A stretch of DNA of 64,000 nucleotides from Diphasiastrum complanatum (lineage: Eukaryota > Streptophyta > Lycopodiopsida > Lycopodiales > Lycopodiaceae). Numbering within the stretch: the stretch's first letter is position 1; every line of letters begins with the position of its first letter. The notes under the pieces are model-generated. The model was not told where the DNA came from, ran no database searches, and worked only from the letters and a program-made list of their open reading frames with translations. Position numbers and translations under genes: made by a program. Location of the stretch: positions 8,363,472 through 8,427,471 of the forward strand of contig CM055107.1 of NCBI GenBank assembly GCA_029204225.1. The letters are read 5' to 3'. Shown here piece by piece: positions 46,697-57,740 of the stretch.

Positions 46697-47480
46697 TCAG
46701 AATTTAGCCCTGCTTGTCTCCTTGATCTCTCTTCTTCTTGTAGCAGTCATTTGCAAAGTGCCCTTTGATGCCACAATAGAAGCACTTGAGCTTTGATCTA
46801 TCTTTCCTTTTGCCATTTGAAAAAGCCTCCTCTTAATCTTGCCCTTTAGACCACTTGCTTTTGCTTTTGCCCTTGAATTCGCCCTTGATGAACATAGCCT
46901 CCTCTCCAACTTGAGATGTCAATGAAAATCCACCTCTTGCTTGAAGCCTATATTCTTCACTTATCAAGATCTCTTGAAGATCAATCAAACTTGGCAAAGT
47001 TCTTTGAAATGACAAGACTTTGAACAATATTAGCATGAGCATCCAACAATCCATTAAGAATAACTTGAACAAGCTCTCCTTAATGCTCTCATCAATGCAA
47101 ACTAACTCATCATTCAAAGTTTTCCCTCTCAAAATAAAAGTATTTGGACTTTCTTCACTCTTTTGCAAACAAGAAAAGATTTGTCTTCTTAGAGTCAACA
47201 CTCTAGAAGTAGACTTGGATTCTTCTTCAATGAATCCCAAGCATCCTTTGATGAAGTACTCTTACCAACTTCCTTAACAACTCATTGGTAACATTCATCT
47301 TTGTCATGTGTAGAGCCCTTTTGGCCCTCTTGTCATACCTCATTTGATCTTGTTGTGTTGCTAGTCTCTCCTCCAAACCTACAACAATATCCAAAACATG
47401 ATTCATCTCAAGAAGTGATTCCATCCTCACTTTCCACAATGAATAGTTAGCCTATCATTGGCTTCCAACATTGACTCCAC
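46697..47480 (-). pseudogene. Copia H gag
   Basis: WKVRMESLLEMNHVLDIVVG, then SKSTSRVLTLRRQIFSCLQK and EYRLQARGGFSLTSQ match copia E gag nearly word for word, with two or three frameshifts (about 47230, 47060 and 46870). In the last frame the zinc knuckle keeps CFYCGIKGH, including the first Cys that copia E has lost. The reading ends at RDQGDKQG-like text at about 46700. Confidence 0.88.
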
Positions 47481-48057
47481 TTGATGTAGCCATGTAGCAA
47501 TGACTTGATCCTCTCTTTCAATCTGTTTCAATGCACAAGGCACTCCTTTGAACAGCAATTTTTTTTTCAAAAGGAAATCACAAAGATATGAAACTTCTCA
47601 ATTATCTTCTAGCACTTATACCAAGCAGATCAACACATAGAATAATGAAATCTTGATCAACTTATGATCTATCCACAATCTAATGACTCTTGCCACTTCC
47701 TAAGATTGAAACACACGCAAGTGAAGTTCAATATCAATCTAGAGATCCAATCAAAAATAGGATTTTGACAAAATCACAAAAAATTGATTATTTCAATTTC
47801 TACATGCAATTTTCTAAAACTTGATATGCAATCTTGTAGCCACCATTTAGGCTTTTCCAATGCTCTAAAAATCGGCCAAATTCACCAAGTAATGGTGAAA
47901 TCAGAATTGATCAAGATTATAAACCTATTTTGAGTTTTGATCTACAAATGCAAGAAACTCGATTTTGGTGTAGAATCCAATCTAGCATGCTCTAGCATTG
48001 ATATATTTTCCATATCATCGGTAGATGTGATTGCTTCCTTCATAATCTGAAATAAAA

Positions 48058-48069
48058 GCTTCGATACCA
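48058..48069 (-). other. Copia H primer-binding site, mutated
   Basis: GCTTCGATACCA on the plus strand, read as TGGTATCGAAGC; three central bases differ from TGGTATCAGAGC. Confidence 0.8.
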
Positions 48070-48709
48070 TGTGAAGCATTTCAAATCAATTAAGATCCAA
48101 ATTCATAAAATGATCTTGAGTTTAGAAAGAAAACAAATCACCAATCTTGCCAATGTAGAAAAACCAACATCTACACTATGAATGAGATGCAAAATCTAAT
48201 AGATCTTGATCAAACATCAATAAAAACATAAAGTAATGTTGCTTTCTATAGAAGAATAGTATGCTACTATAATTTATATGTTGGATCTGAAAATAGCATT
48301 TAGTGAACATTCTACACACAAAATTGCAAGATATCACAAGTATAGTGCACCAATAGATAGTAGAACCCAAGAGAAGCATGTATAAGCATGAATGAGATAA
48401 GAGAGAGAGAATGTCTTCTCTTCCCATGAGTTACATACTTTTATAACAGGTCCAAACCTAAATTCAAACTTTGGTTTCCCTCTATAATGAAAACCCTACT
48501 GATTAGATTCAATGTACCTACTACTGAAATTGAATCTCTCCAAAATTCTTGTTCTATAGTTTTCCACACTTTCCAAAAGTGTTTATTCAAATGCTTTTAG
48601 ACTAATGTAACTTTGAAAAGTCAAACTCTAATTCTAATATAAAAATTGGCCTCAATTGCCAAATAAACAAATATGACCAAAATAGCAAAACGAGTTGAAA
48701 TCTTTCACA
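48070..48709 (-). mobile_element. Copia H 5' LTR (640 bases)
   Basis: Begins TGTGAAGCATTTC and ends GAAATCTTTCACA, with TG...CA ends, matching LTR E throughout with many point changes. Inserted into copia J gag at CATGGGTGATTG-type text (ACVGD codons end at 48710). Confidence 0.9.
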
Positions 48710-49140
48710 ATCACCAACACATGCAAGCTCCATATTATATTGTTTGACCCTCAAAACATAATTTTTAGCACTCTCATCACTCTTTTGAAAACTTTGAAGG
48801 ATTTTGTTTCTAAGAGTGAGGATTCTAGAAGTGTTTTTGGACTCATAAATAGCTTGTAAAGTATCCCAAGCCTCCTTGGCCAAGACACATGCTCCAATTT
48901 CTCTCAAGAGTTCATTGGACACATTCAATTTGATGTAATGGAGAGCCAAACTTGCTCTTTTCTTGAACTTTATGGATTTTTGAGGCACTTGAGGCTCCTC
49001 CTCATTGCCAACAAGCACAATATCCATAATTTCTTAAAGTACCACAATAGATTCCATCCTAACCTTCCGAATAGAATAGTTGGAGGAATTCAACCTTTCA
49101 CTTGCCTCCAGTAGGTACCCCCTATTGATGCCATGATGAG
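48710..49140 (-). pseudogene. Copia J gag N-terminal half
   Basis: From about 49133 the reading gives a start with GYLLEASERLNSSNYSI-like text, a stop near 49030, and then the open frame MDIVLVGNEEEPQ, HYIKLNVSNELLREIGACV, IYESKNTSRILTLRNKILQS and YNMELACVGD. At that point LTR H begins (its sequence CERFQ continues the frame by chance). Confidence 0.88.
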
Positions 49141-50047
49141 ACAAATGAAAATGTACACAAAGTACAACCTTTGAAATGACTCTACAAAGTGATTTTGTGA
49201 TTCATAAAAGCCTAGGCTTGAACAAATCAAAGATCTAGCAAGATCTACACAAGATCTCTAGCACAAGTCCTAGAATCAATCTTCACCAAAAGGTTTTCTT
49301 GTACACAAAGTACACACATGTGAACAGACTCCAATAGTGATTTTGTGACCCTAGAAACACTATATTTAAACACATCAAAAATCTAAAATATCTACCAAAG
49401 ATCTAGATCACAAACATAGGAATCACATCAAAATCTAGCCAATTGAAAATTAGGCCTTGCCTTGATCACCAAAATCAAAGCACAACAAATTTTCACCAAA
49501 CCATACCAGATTCAAATCCAATCACCCCTATTGGACTCCACAAAGACCAATGAATCTAACTCTTTATAGCTGGAATGTATTTGAAAAGATTTGATTACAA
49601 ACAATGTCCTAGATCCTTGTCACTTGACTAGAATTGAGAGATCCTTTCACTTTTGGACATAACACTCAAAATCAACCATAAAGATCTAGAAAACACCAGG
49701 TGGGTACACCTACCTACCCTCAAACATTGGATCCATACATCAACAACACTTGAGGGCTTGGTCTTCTCAAATTACACTTTGATGCTCTTTCCAACAAATG
49801 TCTACTTGGGCTAAATGGATCAAAGATGAGTTTGCTACAAAATTTCAAAGTGGATGCAACTCACATGTGGCTTGTACTTTCCATACATCAAATTCTCACA
49901 TATGATCCAAGAAATCACTCAAAACAAACAATCATTAGCCAATTTGAAGCTAGAAGACAATTGGGATGCAAGAGCACTCTCAAACCTAGAATTTTCATTC
50001 AAGATCTTGCTTCATGGAGATCAAACTTCATGCATGAATGTACATAG
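49141..50047 (-). other. Copia J leader
   Basis: Untranslated leader, no domain or repeat seen. Confidence 0.6.
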
Positions 50048-50059
50048 GCTCTGATACCA
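50048..50059 (-). other. Copia J primer-binding site
   Basis: GCTCTGATACCA, the exact complement form of TGGTATCAGAGC. LTR J begins at the next base (TGTCAAAAATTGAG). Confidence 0.92.
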
Positions 50060-50217
50060 TGTCAAAAATTGAGACTTGAGGACCATGCAAAGATCTACAA
50101 TGACCTCCATTCATGTGGGGTTTCACAAGATGCATCTATAATAGATCAAAATGGATTTTCAAGGGCTATCTATCAAGCTTTGAATCAAGGCAAGAGCTCA
50201 TCTACAACAAAAGTTAT
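50060..50217 (-). mobile_element. Copia J LTR, truncated
   Basis: About 158 bases beginning TGTCAAAAATTGAGAC, cut at the junction with gypsy G integrase near 50218. The remainder of the LTR is missing. Confidence 0.75.
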
Positions 50218-50854
50218 GATCATCCGGATGATCTGTAGATTTCAAACTTAAAGTTGTTTCCAACTTTTCAAATACTGCTTGCCAAAAATTCCCAGTGAAT
50301 TTTGGGTCACGGTCATTGACAATATCGCAAGGCAGCCCGTACAGTCGAAAAAGCTTCTCAACAAACAGTTGAGCTAGTTCTGAAGTTTTAACAGTAGTTT
50401 TCGTTGGGATAAATTGAGAAAACTTCGTAAGCCTGTCAACAATGATCCAAACCGAAACGTGGCCTTTCCCTATATGTGGAAGCCCGACCACAAAATCCAT
50501 AGATATACTTTTCCACTTTCTGGTAGGAATATCTAAAGGATGTAATAGGCCACTAGCTTTTAGCCTCTCTGCTTTATTTAACTGGCACTTGGTACATTCA
50601 AGTACATAGGCCTCTACCTGACTTTTCATCTTAGGCCACCAAAATTGCCTTCGAACTAAGTCAAGTGTTCTTTGTATACCCGGATGTCCTATGCATGGAC
50701 TATCACGACACTCATGCAAGATTTGGGCCCTTAAAGTGCCATTCTCCGGTACACACACCTTTCCTTTACGAAACAAAATCATGTTTCGAATTAGGAAATC
50801 CGTTCCAGTCTTTCCCTGATTCGAGAAATATTGCAAACTTGAATCGACCCCCAA
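50218..50854 (-). pseudogene. Gypsy G integrase N-terminal and core part
   Basis: HHCC finger: H-x-E...IGHPGIQRTLDLVRRQFWWP...CTKCQLNK. Core: SMDFVVGLPHIGKGHVSVW with the first Asp, IIVDRLTKFSQFIPT, and DIVNDRDPKFTGNFW, the second Asp (N replaces the usual S before DRD). Text then decays at STDHPDDH, where STAYHPQTDGQTE would be expected, so the catalytic Glu is absent. A 16-base palindrome marks the break. Confidence 0.9.
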
Positions 50855-51338
50855 AAGTACTCGTTGCCAATACTTTCCAAAAAAAAAGAATCGGACTCAT
50901 ATAGTCCTTGAAGAGACTGAAACAACTCCAGTTCTATAATAGTAAAGCACAACTGATTAATAACCGGTAACCGACTCAAAGCATCCGCTAGAGTATTTTG
51001 ACTTCCTTTACAATAACGTATAGAAAAGTCAAAGATTTGCATCAGCTCAGCCCATCTAGCTTGCCTCCCCTTTAAATCTGTAGCATCACAGAAATATCGA
51101 AGAGTCTGATAATCCGTCAAAAATTCAAATCTGGCTCCATACAAATAATGTCGTCAAATTTTCAAGGAATGAACAATTGCAAACTGTTCCTTCTCATAGG
51201 TACAATACCTAGACTGAACAGGATTGAGTTTCTTGCTTTCATAAGCCACAAGATGTCCATCCTGCATCAAAACAGCTCCAATAGCATAATCATTGGCCTT
51301 GGTCCTAACCACAAAAGTCTTATTAGGATTACCAATGA
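50855..51338 (-). pseudogene. Gypsy G RNase H and connector
   Basis: Shifted frames carry YAIGAVL, the region of RYCTYEKEQFAIVHSLKI and FLTDYQTLRYFCDATDLKG (51000-51140), then RWAELMQIFDFSIRYCKGSQN and ADALSRLP. The first RNase H Asp is lost (ANDYAIG in place of SDYAIG). The connector continues into integrase. Confidence 0.88.
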
Positions 51339-51880
51339 CTAGTATTGGTGCCGAGTGACACTTTTCTTAAGCAACTCAAAACAATTATTCATATCCTCCG
51401 TCCACACCACTAGTGGACTCTTAGCCCTCCGGCTTAGCTTCTTATAGCCTTTCAAGGCCTGGGTAAGAAGAAATGCCAATCGAGCAAATTGGAAACTATG
51501 CCGACGGAAAAATCCCACAAAACTCAAGAAAGACTTGATTTTCCTAACTGTGGTGAGGATAGGCCAATCAATAACCCTGTGGATATGATCAGCCTCAATC
51601 TCCACCCCCCGTTCGAAAATCTTATGCCCCAAGTAGAACAATTCCTTAGCAAAAAAGTCACACTTAGACTCCTTGGCAAAGAGCTTTTCCCTTTTTAGAA
51701 TGTCCAAGACAATCCTAAGATGTTCTTTATGTTCCACCAAAGTCTTACTGAACACTAGGATATCATCTACGAGTACCACTACGAATCTTTCCAAATATGG
51801 CCTGAACAAATCGTTCATCATTTGTTGGAAAGTTGCCGGTGCATTGGTCAAACCAAAAGGCAACATAAATAAACTTTAAA
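51339..51880 (-). pseudogene. Gypsy G reverse transcriptase palm onwards
   Basis: It opens at LPFGLTNAPATFQQMMNDLF; the fingers and the first catalytic Asp are deleted. The catalytic motif reads VVLVDDILVFS, with V where F and most gypsy elements have L. It continues LGHKIFERGVEIE and IKSFLSFVGFFRR. In front of it lies protease-RT linker text (about 51880-52025). Confidence 0.9.
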
Positions 51881-52378
51881 ATCAAAATTCTTCATAATAA
51901 AATTAAGTTCCTGTTTAGAATAAGGGTTAACATTTTTAGTGTCAACACTTAAACTAGCCTTGATCTTAATTAAAGAATTCTCATGCATAAAAGATAAAGA
52001 TTTCTCAACAAAATCAATTCTCAATTATTTGTTCTTATCAAAATGCCATTGTTGCCCAAGAACAATATCTACATTAGCTAATTGAACAACATGGAATTCT
52101 AGTTTTTCAGAATAATCCTGAATGTGCAATTCTACATCAGGAACAATAAAATCCATCAAATCGGAATTACTTCCCGATGCCATTGTCACACGGTAATTTT
52201 TCTCATTTTTTCTGGTAGGAAGGTTTAGCGTTTGCACCAAATTTACATTAATAAAGTTATGAGTGGATCCCGTGTCAAAAAGAACATTAACAACTTGATC
52301 ATCAACTTTACTTTTAATGCAAATAAGGTCATTAGGACCAAAAACTAAAGAACTAAGGAAACAAACATCCCATCTCAT
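51881..52378 (-). pseudogene. Gypsy G aspartic protease
   Basis: VNVLFDTGSTHNFIN is an intact D-T-G site (about 52250-52290), with the second-half motif VDIVLGQQWHF (usual LGxxWL). The frame ends at a stop near 52026 and continues in linker text. Gypsy F has lost this region. Confidence 0.88.
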
Positions 52379-53304
52379 TACTTCGAGATAGATTACCTGA
52401 GGTTAAAGCTTGTTTTTTGACGCAATCACGTGCAAGGTGACCCTCGCCATTGCACTTGAAGCATAGGTTTTTCTTACGAGCTTCAGTATCATTGCCACCA
52501 TGATGATTTTTAAAGTTTTTCTTGGTTTTCTTAGGATTGTTGGAATTGGGATGTGTTTCATTAACAACTTCCCTATCCTTCCTCTTAAATTGAAAACCTT
52601 TTTTCTGCTCATTAGGTTGTTGACCCCTAGGTGGCTTAGGTGTGTCATCAAAGTATTTTGCAGCCCTAATAGCATCTTCTAGGGTTTTTGGATGGTTCCT
52701 ACGAACATCCACTTGATAATCTTTTGGTAACCCATCAATGAACATTAACATTTGTACCTTAGGCGGAATTTCACTATAAAGTGGATTCAGGTACTCATGA
52801 AAATCTTGAATAATTTGTTCCAAACCTTTATTCATTGTTATATGACTCAACTTTTGAAAATGTTCATAGTCATCTAACTATGGTAGGAAGTATTTCCTAA
52901 ATACTATGCAAAAATCTTCCCATGTACAAGGTTGATTGCCTTTTGCAACTAGGGCATCCCTCCATACTAATTAGGGCTCTTCCTTCAAGGAACATGGTCA
53001 CAATGGATAACTTCTCAGATTCAAAAAATTGGTTCATGGCAAAGTACTTGTTCCAAACATTTAGCCAAGAACTTCCCACTTGTGAGTTCCTATCTTTCTT
53101 CTCCCCCTTAAACACTTTTACAAGAGGTGGAACTACATGCTCCTTTTGATTGGCTAACCTAGACTCTAAGTCTTGGTTTCTTTGATTAGTTTCAAGAAGC
53201 TGCTTATTAGTGGTTTGAATTTGTTGGTATAAAAGTTCAAGAGCTTGTGTCACATTGGATGGGTTTGATATATCAAATGTTGGGTTTTCATTGGTTTGAT
53301 CCAT
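52353..53304 (-). pseudogene. Gypsy G gag
   Basis: Start at MDQTNENPTFDISNP, with a coiled stretch (LLYQQIQTTNKQLLETNQRN), then FKGEKKDRNSQ and VWNKYFAMNQFF of a capsid domain. A frameshift near 52900 leads to MSHITMNKGLEQIIQDF, then DDTPKPPRGQQPNEQKK and the zinc knuckle CFKCNGEGHLARDC (about 52420-52470, CX2CX4HX4C). In copy F the first half is deleted. Confidence 0.9.
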
Positions 53305-54242
53305 TGGGGTTGCTTGTGTGTTTTCCTGTTATGCAAATACAACAACAAGTGCTCAAATTAGAATGATAGAAATGCATCAATTTTTACATCCAATGCAAAT
53401 AAAAAGCATTTACTTCTATTCATTCAATCTTATTGTTTGTAAGCTCAATCCAAGTCTACTATTTTCAAGTTTAATCCAAGCTTAAGAGGAAAACAACAAC
53501 AAGTTACATTTGCCTTAATCAAAAAGAAAAATGAAAACCAAATCTTTATGTAAACTTCAATTAACTAATCCAAACTAATGTTTACATAAAGTTCCCATTC
53601 CCATTCCAATTCTATTTATCATTTCAAAAGCAACCAAAGTTTTCACATTTTCACTATTCTAGATTTCCAAAGAATTTCAAAATGACAAAAAATAGAATTT
53701 TAAAACTTGTTTTATGCACAAAGTTAGACTACCATTCCCTTCCTAAATTGTCATCTTCATGAAACTAGGAGATAGAAAGGTGTAACTATTGAAGGTTGAA
53801 TGAAAACTTCACTTTTCGGATCTGATTTTCAGATTTACAGGTCTGAAAAATAGAACTTCAAAATGAATATCAAAACTTCAAACACTTCATTTATGCAAAA
53901 AAAACACTAGTTTTGATCAAAACACATAGCTAGAATCAATTTTTTTGTCAAAAAAAGTTTGTGTATGTAGAGGAAGACTTCCTCTACCCATCCCACAAAT
54001 CTTTTTTTAGAACTTCTAAAAACCCAAAGCCCACTTTAAAACTTCTCTAACATGATAAAAAATCAGCCCCTAATCAATTCTATAAGCATCACTACTCTCT
54101 TCCAAAGAGAACTAGATTCATTGGGTACTTCAACTACAAGCTTCCTACAACTAGAAAAGCCTATAATCTTTCCCAAAAAAAATTTAGTTAGTGATCTTAA
54201 TAGAACTTGAAGAAGGTTAAAAAAGTTACTATCCTTTGTCTA
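53305..54242 (-). other. Gypsy G leader
   Basis: About 940 bases of untranslated leader. Its part near 53890-54240 is also present in F (11340-11684), while the rest is missing from F. Confidence 0.7.
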
Positions 54243-54254
54243 GCTCTGATACCA
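54243..54254 (-). other. Gypsy G primer-binding site
   Basis: GCTCTGATACCA, read TGGTATCAGAGC on the minus strand; tRNA-Met type. Confidence 0.92.
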
Positions 54255-55320
54255 CTTTTACAAGTAGAGGTGAGGAAGTCCTCCAAATCCAAGGTAGAGC
54301 CTCCAAATGTCCTCCAAGCAACCTACAAGCTTTAAGATGCTCCCCAACTCCAAGCTATGATGCCTCCACCTGCAAGTAAGGATCTACAAGCCTCCAAGGA
54401 TCTCTCCTCCACCTGTGTCCCTACTCTTTAAGCACAAAGATAGATAACAAGCTGGACTCAAGTATTCACCACCCAACCATAGCTAGATCCAAGCTCCAAG
54501 CAAGACCTATCTAGCACCCCCTTGCTAACCATAAACAAATCACAAGCTACCACAACACTCCATAGCATTCTCAAGATCCAAACCCTACTTATTTCCCATA
54601 CCATAAGCAAGATCCAAACCTCAAGCATACTACCACAAGAAAGCACTCTACACACTAGTAGCAACATTAAAGCATAAGCAAAGCAAACAAGAGAGATCTC
54701 CCCCTCCCAATGGGCGCCCTACTACCCTCATATAGATGGCCCATGGACCCCTCCAATGCACTATGGAGTTCCATGCTCATCCAATGAGAGAGAGAGAAGC
54801 CTAGGGGAGTTAAAGAATCTCCAAGAGCCTCCATAGGCTTATGGAATGTCAAGAGACTCCTTCCATAACCTATGACTCTTTGAATGCCTTTCTTGTGGGA
54901 GTTGGGAACTCAATGGACATTTTAGAAGGGCGCCCTCCTACTAGGTCCCATTGCCCAAGTTGTGCAAGTATACTTTGGTCCTAGACCAATAAAGTGATAT
55001 GGTTCAAGGTTGAGACCCAAGGTTTAGAAAAATAGTCACCCAATGACTTTCTAACACCTCTCTAGGTTCCATACCTCCATCCAAGGCATAGACACCTACC
55101 TGCCCTTAACCAAGAACACTAGTACCTTAATCTAAGACACCTACCCTTAATACTAAGGGTACTCCTTATCCAAGGGTCACGTGACTCCATACCTCCAACT
55201 AAGGTATAGTCACTTGCTTGTCCTTATCCAAGGGAACATACCCTTAATCCTAAGGGTACCTTGTCATTTAGCCCCCAACACTAAATGGACTATTAGGGGT
55301 CTGAAGTACTGATAGTTACA
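54255..55320 (-). mobile_element. Gypsy G 5' LTR (about 1,066 bases)
   Basis: On the minus strand it begins TGTAACTATCAG at 55320 and ends next to the primer site. The inner 580 bases match LTR F. CTATATGAGG at about 54729-54738 is the TATA-like position. A 118-base imperfect duplication lies in the distal part. The right end is inferred from TG and from the start of gypsy L text. Confidence 0.78.
55069..55290. repeat. 118-base imperfect tandem duplication in LTR G
   Basis: Units start CCATACCTCCATCCAAGG (55069) and CCATACCTCCAACTAAGG (55187) and share the motifs CCCTTAATCCTAAGGGTA and CTTATCCAAGGG. It lies upstream of the LTR's TATA region on the minus strand, where enhancer repeats often occur. 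Confidence 0.7.
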
Positions 55321-55835
55321 TAGGTATGATGTCAGAACTTGCCAATGAATTTGGAATCATGATCACTAACAATATCGTTCAACGTACCATACAACTTGAA
55401 CAACTTTTCAATGAAGAGTTGCGTAGGTTTTGAAGCTTTGACAATGATTTTTGTCGGAATAAATTGCGCCATTTTGGTAAGCCTGTCTATAGAGGTTCCT
55501 GCCAGGACTTCTTGCCAAATATGACCAAAAAACTCATCAGTCGACAAAGGTCTCGCAGAGAAAGATACAACTCGGACTGAAACTCAACAAAGCATTGCTG
55601 AATAAGCTCTCCAATCCGGCTCAAAGCATCAGTGAAATAATTCGACGTACCTTGAAAATACTTAATGTCGAATTCGAACCCCTGAATGAGTTCTGACCAA
55701 TAGGCCTTACGACCCTCAGGTCCGAGGCCATACTAATATACTTACCATTTGGTGAGATACTTAGCACCATTCAATCGGTCCATTAAGTCGTCCATCTGAG
55801 GTAAGGAAAAATGGTTTTTAATAGGCATTTTATTA
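55321..55835 (-). pseudogene. Gypsy L: RT, RNase H end and integrase relic
   Basis: From right to left: PQMDDLMDRLNGAKYL (RT start), then YWSELIQGFEFDIKYFQGTS and DALSRIGELIQ (connector after RNase H), then IDRLTKMAQFIPTKI and VSDHDSKFIGKF (integrase). Large internal deletions bring these short pieces together within 515 bases. It is a chromovirus-like family different from F/G. Gypsy G abuts its left side. Confidence 0.85.
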
Positions 55836-56110
55836 TTGGGGAGAGGGTTATAAACACAATGATAGGAGTGGAAATCTAGACTTGCTAAGGTTGTCAATCT
55901 TAGCTTAGGATCTGATCGTGGAATAGCCTAGATTTGTGCATTGTTCATCTTTGATACTTTTTCTCTTTTTGGTCTTTTCTTGGTTTCATTTTTTTTTTTC
56001 TAGGCATCCTTGAATTTAGATCTTCTCCTCAAGAAGTTGATCTTCTCAAGGGAGGTGAACGATGAAAGAAAGCCTACTAATGGATCTTAATGATCACTCC
56101 ATGATATTGT

Positions 56111-56177
<67 letters not shown>

Positions 56178-56425
56178 AATGGACAAAGTTTTATTAGGAA
56201 GAGTAGAAGATGCCGCAATACAAAGGAAATGGCTCTATCTTATAGATTTGAGAGGTGAGCCCCCTTCACTCTGATTGCTACTAAAGTTCTATCAAGATCA
56301 CGATCATGACCATCAAGATCACTTTGTGGTCTTGAGGACAAGTTGTGTTTTCCAACTTAGAAACTTTACAAAAGTTAACAATTGTGCTCCATGACACTTA
56401 TTAGCCTAAGACCCAATGTTGGACT
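55836..56425. other. Non-coding, with a GA tract
   Basis: No gene seen. A GA microsatellite is listed separately; the open frame through it is an Arg-Glu repeat. Confidence 0.5.
56114..56174. repeat. (GA)n microsatellite
   Basis: Pure GA tract of about 61 bases. Confidence 0.97.
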
Positions 56426-57050
56426 TGACAAAATTTCCAAATTTCACACGTGGGGAATGTCCACAAGTATGATGGATCTAATTAAGCTTTATGATTAGCA
56501 TAGTAACCTGATTCTAGATTGATTAACAAGATCTAGTTAAGAAGATATGGCTTAACCACAATCTAGCATGCTAAGCATCAGAATATGATAGCAACTAACC
56601 AATAATGAGTAAAAGTACAAGATTTCAATGTATTAGCATTAGATTCAACATGAGTTAGAGAGAGAAAGATAGAGAGATAACAAGCAAAATAGTTTAGATT
56701 CAAAATAGCATGAGATAGCTACAAAACTTTGGTTGTTCATCATTGATTGTGAGGAGAGCTACACATATTTATGGAGTTTGAGGTAGCTCAAGGTAGAACC
56801 ACATCCATCCATCATAAAATGATATCTAAAGTGACATCTAGAGTCTATGTGACATTTGTCACTTCCCATGCATGAATTTCTACCAACTTTTTCCAAGTGT
56901 TCTAGTTCTAACTAAAAAAGTACAAATCATCATGCATGTGTCCATTACACTTTGTGCATGCCTTGCATGTCACTATGGATCACTTACAATTAATGCATGT
57001 GAATTGCCACGAGTTTCTACAAGAATAATTTTGCTAATTCTACATGTACA
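56426..57050 (-). mobile_element. Copia K 3' LTR (625 bases)
   Basis: TGACAAAATTTCC to CTACATGTACA, matching the 5' LTR. Its inner edge lies against the last codons of the RNase H (LEHIDVLYM), with no polypurine tract between. Confidence 0.92.
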
Positions 57051-57740
57051 AAACATCGATGTGCTCCAAGTTGATTTTCCCTACAATGAGCTTCTCTCTC
57101 ACGAAGTGATGTGCAACTTTGATATGTTTACTCCTTGCATGGAATATCGGATTGTTGGCAAGGGCTTGGGCTGAAATGTTGTTGCACATGATCATAGGTA
57201 GGTCCTCTTCCATGATTATCTTTAGCTCCACTAGCAACCTCTTGATCCAAAGCACTTCCTTTGTTGTTGTAATGAGTGCCTTGTACTCAGCTTCACATGA
57301 TGAAAGTGATACAGTATCTTGCTTTTTGGAAAGCCAAGATATCAAGTTTCCTCCAAGATATATGACATAAGCACTTGTAGATTTTCGATCTGCTCTATCA
57401 CTTGCAAAATCCGAGTCCGAATTACCAATAATAGAAAGATTTTCACTTTTATACAATAAACCAAAATCAAAAGTTGAAGATATATATCTAAGCACTCTCT
57501 TGGCCATTTTCCAATGATAAATAGTAGGATTTTGCATAGCCTGGCTCAACTTATGAATAGTAAAGCTTATGGCAGGTCTAGTTATAGTGAGCCAAATTAA
57601 GGAGCCTATAAGACTTCTAAAAAGTGCGATGTCCACGAAGGATCTTTCATCACCTTTGTTAGAGTCCTTTACATTTTGTTCCATAGGTGTTTCTATACTC
57701 TTACAATTTAACATATTGAACTTTTTTAACATTGAAAGAG
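57040..57740 (-). pseudogene. Copia K RNase H
   Basis: From LKKFNMLNCKSIETPME the frame is open for 230 codons, passing NSDSDFASDRADRKST (first Asp region), VSLSSCEAEYKAL (Glu), MIMCNNISAQALANN (third position D changed to N: usual DN-S-A is here NN-S-A), and HIKVAHHFVREKL. It ends at INLEHIDVLYM and stop, the last residues being read from the LTR. The usual C-terminal tail (DIFTK-type) is deleted. Confidence 0.9.

Larger units (their letters stand above)
46691..48709 (-). mobile_element. Copia H: LTR and gag, same family as E
   Basis: LTR 48709-48070, mutated primer site (48069-48058), leader, and gag up to its zinc knuckle near 46700. Everything after is missing and copia I gag follows. 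The H LTR splits copia J gag on its right. Confidence 0.9.
48710..50217 (-). mobile_element. Copia J: LTR piece, leader and gag start
   Basis: Minus strand: partial LTR (50217-50060), perfect tRNA-Met primer site (50059-50048), leader of about 900 bases, and gag until its interruption by LTR H. The LTR is cut on the right by gypsy G. It resembles copia K in gag. Confidence 0.88.
50218..55320 (-). mobile_element. Gypsy G: Ty3/gypsy retrotransposon, sister of F
   Basis: Minus strand: LTR (55320-54255), primer site (54254-54243), leader, gag, protease, RT without fingers, RNase H, and integrase up to just past the second catalytic Asp. The integrase end, 3' untranslated part and 3' LTR are missing. 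It is the most informative copy of the F/G family. The RH-integrase wording and tRNA-Met primer site suggest a chromovirus-like lineage, but no chromodomain remains to confirm it. Confidence 0.92.
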
